From positions 6,696,001-6,760,000 of the forward strand of contig NZ_CP186274.1 of assembly GCF_049331405.1 (NCBI RefSeq): a stretch of 64,000 bases of DNA. The letters are read 5' to 3'. Under the pieces are notes generated by a model, which ran no database searches, was not told the DNA's origin, and worked only from the letters and a program-made list of their open reading frames with translations. Source of the stretch: PoT sp049331405 (GTDB taxonomy: Bacteria; Planctomycetota; Planctomycetia; Isosphaerales; Isosphaeraceae). The translations under genes and the position numbers were made by a program. Of this stretch, positions 61,825-64,000 are shown piece by piece; position 1 is the first letter of the stretch; each line of letters begins with the position of its first letter.

Positions 61825-63027
61825 TCAGCGCGGGGCGGCTTCTTCCGAGGCCATCCAGCGCCGGATCGCGTCGAACAACTCCCGGCTCCTGGCGAAGAAC
61901 AGGAAATGGTCTTCGCCGGGAAAGACCGAATACGTGACCCGGCATCCTTGCTCTCGGAGCAAGTCGATCGCCGGGTCCACGCTTTTCTTGGGGACGTTCC
62001 AGTCGCGATCCCCCTGGAAAACCAGGACCGGCCGCCCCGCCCAGCCTCGGCTGAATGCGTCGGAGCCTAACTCATCCCGTCGCATCGTCGGGGAGAAATA
62101 GATCAGGCCTCGATACGCATGGGGATACCTCCGGCCCGTCCGCGTGACCCCATTGCCCCCGTCCGAGATCCCTCCCAGGTAGACGCGGTCATGGTCGATC
62201 GGGAAATGCTCGAGCGCATCGCGGCGCACGCGCTCGACGGCCGCGGCCCCTTTCTCCCCCCAGAAGCCGAAGCCATAGGTCGGGCAGATGATAGCGAAGC
62301 GTGCCTCTTCGGCGAAGGCTCGCCAGGCCCAGGCGAACAGCTTGAGGTTGCCGCCGTTGCCGTGCAGGAACACGATGGCCCCGAGCTTTTCCCCGGCTCG
62401 TGGTTTCGGAATATATGCATAGTAATGGCCAGCGTCGAAGGATCTGCCTATGAGTTCGTCGACGGCCAGATATGACACCGACCCGAGCTCGCGCTGATCC
62501 GGTTGCATCTCGGCCTCGAGGGCCAGCCGCGTGGCGATCTGCCTGAGCCGGCTCGCATGATCCCGCTTCATCCAGGGGACCAGGCGCGACATCAAGGTCA
62601 CGGCGAGCTTCACCTGATCCACTTCCGGGATGAGATTCAAGGGGCTGTGGCGCCTGAGATTCCCCTCGCCGAGGAATCGGGACTGGAGGACGCCGTACTC
62701 CGACGAGGAGCGTCCCGGCGGAGCATTTACGATCGCCTGCCAGCCGAGCCACGCCCATAGACCTGCGAGGATGACGAGGCCAACCGCCCACGGCCAGGGG
62801 CGTTGTGATCGAAAGGCAGCCATGCTCAGGACCAGCATCCCGAGCGTCGCGAGGGCCCAGAATCCCGCGAGCCGACCACCCCTGGTCTCGGCGATTACCG
62901 TGAGCAGGGCGAGCGGGCCCAGGGCGACAATCGCCCCGATCGCGAAGAGTGGCCAGAGTAAGCGGCCAAGCTGGCGGAAGCGCCGAGGCGGGGGTTGAGA
63001 TCCAACCTCCTCGAGTTGTTCGCTCAT
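61825..63027 (-). CDS. Membrane-anchored alpha/beta hydrolase
   Basis: This 400-residue protein has three to four N-terminal membrane helices (LLWPLFAIGAIVALGPLALLTVIA, LAGFWALATLGMLVLSMAAF, WAVGLVILAGLWAWLGW), a linker, and then a C-terminal alpha/beta hydrolase domain. That domain has the oxyanion strand AIVFLHGNGGNLKLFAWAW, nucleophile motif LGGISDGGNGV, VLVFQGDRDWNVP and catalytic-His segment FPGEDHFLFFARS. The ATG at 63027 overlaps the stop of the glycosyltransferase gene upstream (ATGA), so the two are one unit. The active site would face whichever side follows the last helix. Substrate is unknown. It converges with the ABC exporter. Confidence 0.83.
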   Translation of the reverse strand: MSEQLEEVGSQPPPRRFRQLGRLLWPLFAIGAIVALGPLALLTVIAETRGGRLAGFWALATLGMLVLSMAAFRSQRPWPWAVGLVILAGLWAWLGWQAIVNAPPGRSSSEYGVLQSRFLGEGNLRRHSPLNLIPEVDQVKLAVTLMSRLVPWMKRDHASRLRQIATRLALEAEMQPDQRELGSVSYLAVDELIGRSFDAGHYYAYIPKPRAGEKLGAIVFLHGNGGNLKLFAWAWRAFAEEARFAIICPTYGFGFWGEKGAAAVERVRRDALEHFPIDHDRVYLGGISDGGNGVTRTGRRYPHAYRGLIYFSPTMRRDELGSDAFSRGWAGRPVLVFQGDRDWNVPKKSVDPAIDLLREQGCRVTYSVFPGEDHFLFFARSRELFDAIRRWMASEEAAPR

Positions 63028-64000
63028 CCCTGGATCTTCAACGGCGTGGGTTCGAGGTCGAGCGTCTCCTCGATCACGCGGCACGAGCGAGCGAGAGAGT
63101 TCCGAGGTCGGAGCAACTCGGCGTATTTCCGGGCCTGGGCATGCACGAGCGGGGACTCGATGAGTTCCTTGAGTCGGCTCGCCACAGCGGGGGCCTTGAA
63201 CTTCGGCACCTCGAGCGACCTGGCGACCCCGAGCCGTTCGAGACGATAGGCGTTGTCGTGCTGGTCGTGGGCCAGAGGCATGATGAGTTGCGGCACGCCA
63301 GCGGCCAGCCCCTGCGCCGAGGTCCCGATGCCCCCGTGATGCACGACGGCCGCGGCCCGGGGGAAGATCTGGCTGAACGGGACGCGATCGAAGTTCCGGA
63401 TGCTGTCGGGGAGGTCGGCAGGGATCTGGTCGCGGAAGGGGGATAGCAGCACCCCTCGCTTGCCCAGGCGACGACAGGCGTCGACGGCCTCGCGGAAGAA
63501 GTCGCCGCCGAACCGCATGGCGGAGCCGGGGGTGAAGACGATGGGGGCCGCCCCCGCGTTCAGGAAGGCGTCGACCTCGGGAGCGAGCGGGGCGAGGTCG
63601 CTCTCGTCATACAGGGGGAAGTCGGTGAGCTTGAGGTGTTTCGGCCAGTCCTCGGGAGTCTGCGCGTACCACTCGGGGAAGAGCCCGAGGATCCGGGTCG
63701 GCGAGGTGTTCCATTCCTTGAAGAGTCGTTTCCTGGGGGCGAGCCCGAACTCGGCGCGGAAGGCGTTGACCTGCGGGGCGATCAGGCGATCGATGATCGC
63801 GACGTCGGCGACCCAGAACATCCAGCGGTTCCAGAGCTTCGGCATCTTGTTCGAGGCGGGGAACCCCGCGATCCGGGGCGGGTCGATGAAGCTGCGCAGG
63901 ATGGACGGTTGCAGCAGGACGGTGACCAGCGGGATGCCGAGGGCCTCATGGGCCACTCTCGCGCCGACGGCGGTGATCGGAGCAGCCACGACGGTCTCGC
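63024..64000 (-). CDS. GT1-family glycosyltransferase, N-terminus outside the window
   Basis: At least 324 residues of a GT-B glycosyltransferase are visible. The frame stays open to the window edge, so the start is missing. The C-terminal nucleotide-sugar site is clear: FPRAAAVVHHGGIGTSAQGLAAGVPQLIMPLAHDQHDNAYRLERLGVA, the UGT/MGT-type signature. The left part (VGARVAHEALGIPLVTVLLQP) matches the acceptor domain of this family, which glycosylates lipids, macrolides or other small molecules. The stop overlaps the start of the hydrolase, so a linked pathway, for example glycolipid or polyketide decoration, is likely. The family gives no substrate. Confidence 0.87.
   Translation of the reverse strand, partial: ETVVAAPITAVGARVAHEALGIPLVTVLLQPSILRSFIDPPRIAGFPASNKMPKLWNRWMFWVADVAIIDRLIAPQVNAFRAEFGLAPRKRLFKEWNTSPTRILGLFPEWYAQTPEDWPKHLKLTDFPLYDESDLAPLAPEVDAFLNAGAAPIVFTPGSAMRFGGDFFREAVDACRRLGKRGVLLSPFRDQIPADLPDSIRNFDRVPFSQIFPRAAAVVHHGGIGTSAQGLAAGVPQLIMPLAHDQHDNAYRLERLGVARSLEVPKFKAPAVASRLKELIESPLVHAQARKYAELLRPRNSLARSCRVIEETLDLEPTPLKIQG

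Overview
The window is a 64 kb piece of a high-GC bacterial chromosome. It looks like a planctomycete of the Isosphaeraceae type. The evidence is a PSD1 protein carrying planctomycete cytochrome C motifs next to its DUF1501 partner, a DUF1559 prepilin-like protein followed by a small lipoprotein, a secreted sulfatase, a neutral-ceramidase family protein, and a bacterial tetrahydromethanopterin (H4MPT) / methanofuran one-carbon island. The lineage is inferred from gene content, not from a marker-gene tree.

Layout. 0-9 kb is housekeeping: the tail of a membrane protein, a CvpA-like protein, a large polytopic membrane protein, glyA, prfB (read through a programmed +1 frameshift), gluQ and an APC-family amino acid permease. 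9-24 kb is typical planctomycete secreted biology: a ceramidase-family protein, a CBM9-like domain plus alpha/beta-hydrolase protein, a small secreted protein, a DUF1559 prepilin with its lipoprotein and a clear terminator, a TPR protein, a sulfatase, an FKBP and a PSD1/DUF1501 pair. 24-25 kb has an O-methyltransferase and a small unknown protein.

25.4-42.6 kb is the most distinctive part. The minus-strand set mfnD-mfnF-mfnE (methanofuran synthesis, stops and starts overlapping) faces a HisA-like TIM barrel. Next comes fhcC-mch-mptN-like-CitG-like-PTPS, also on the minus strand. After a strong terminator comes fhcB-fhcA-fhcD plus an SPFH/band-7 gene. On the plus strand lie an unusual SDR, a dihydropteroate-synthase-related protein, a DUF447 protein and mptG. 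Together they would make the pterin and furan carriers and run the oxidation branch from methenyl-H4MPT to formyl-H4MPT, formyl-methanofuran and formate. The formaldehyde-activating enzyme, methylene-H4MPT dehydrogenase, MfnB and a classical dihydromethanopterin reductase are not in the window. Several genes of unknown function here are candidates for the missing steps.

42.6-48.3 kb has a secreted beta-propeller protein, an orphan CysA-type ATPase, a small unknown protein and a secreted esterase. 49.2-58.1 kb is one gene for a 2973-residue cyclic beta-1,2-glucan synthase (NdvB type). After 1.8 kb of mostly non-coding sequence, which holds one small ORF with an excellent ribosome-binding site, comes an ABC exporter that could be its NdvA-like partner. 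The window ends with a membrane-anchored alpha/beta hydrolase overlapping a glycosyltransferase that runs off the edge. I saw no rRNA, tRNA, CRISPR array, insertion sequence or prophage.
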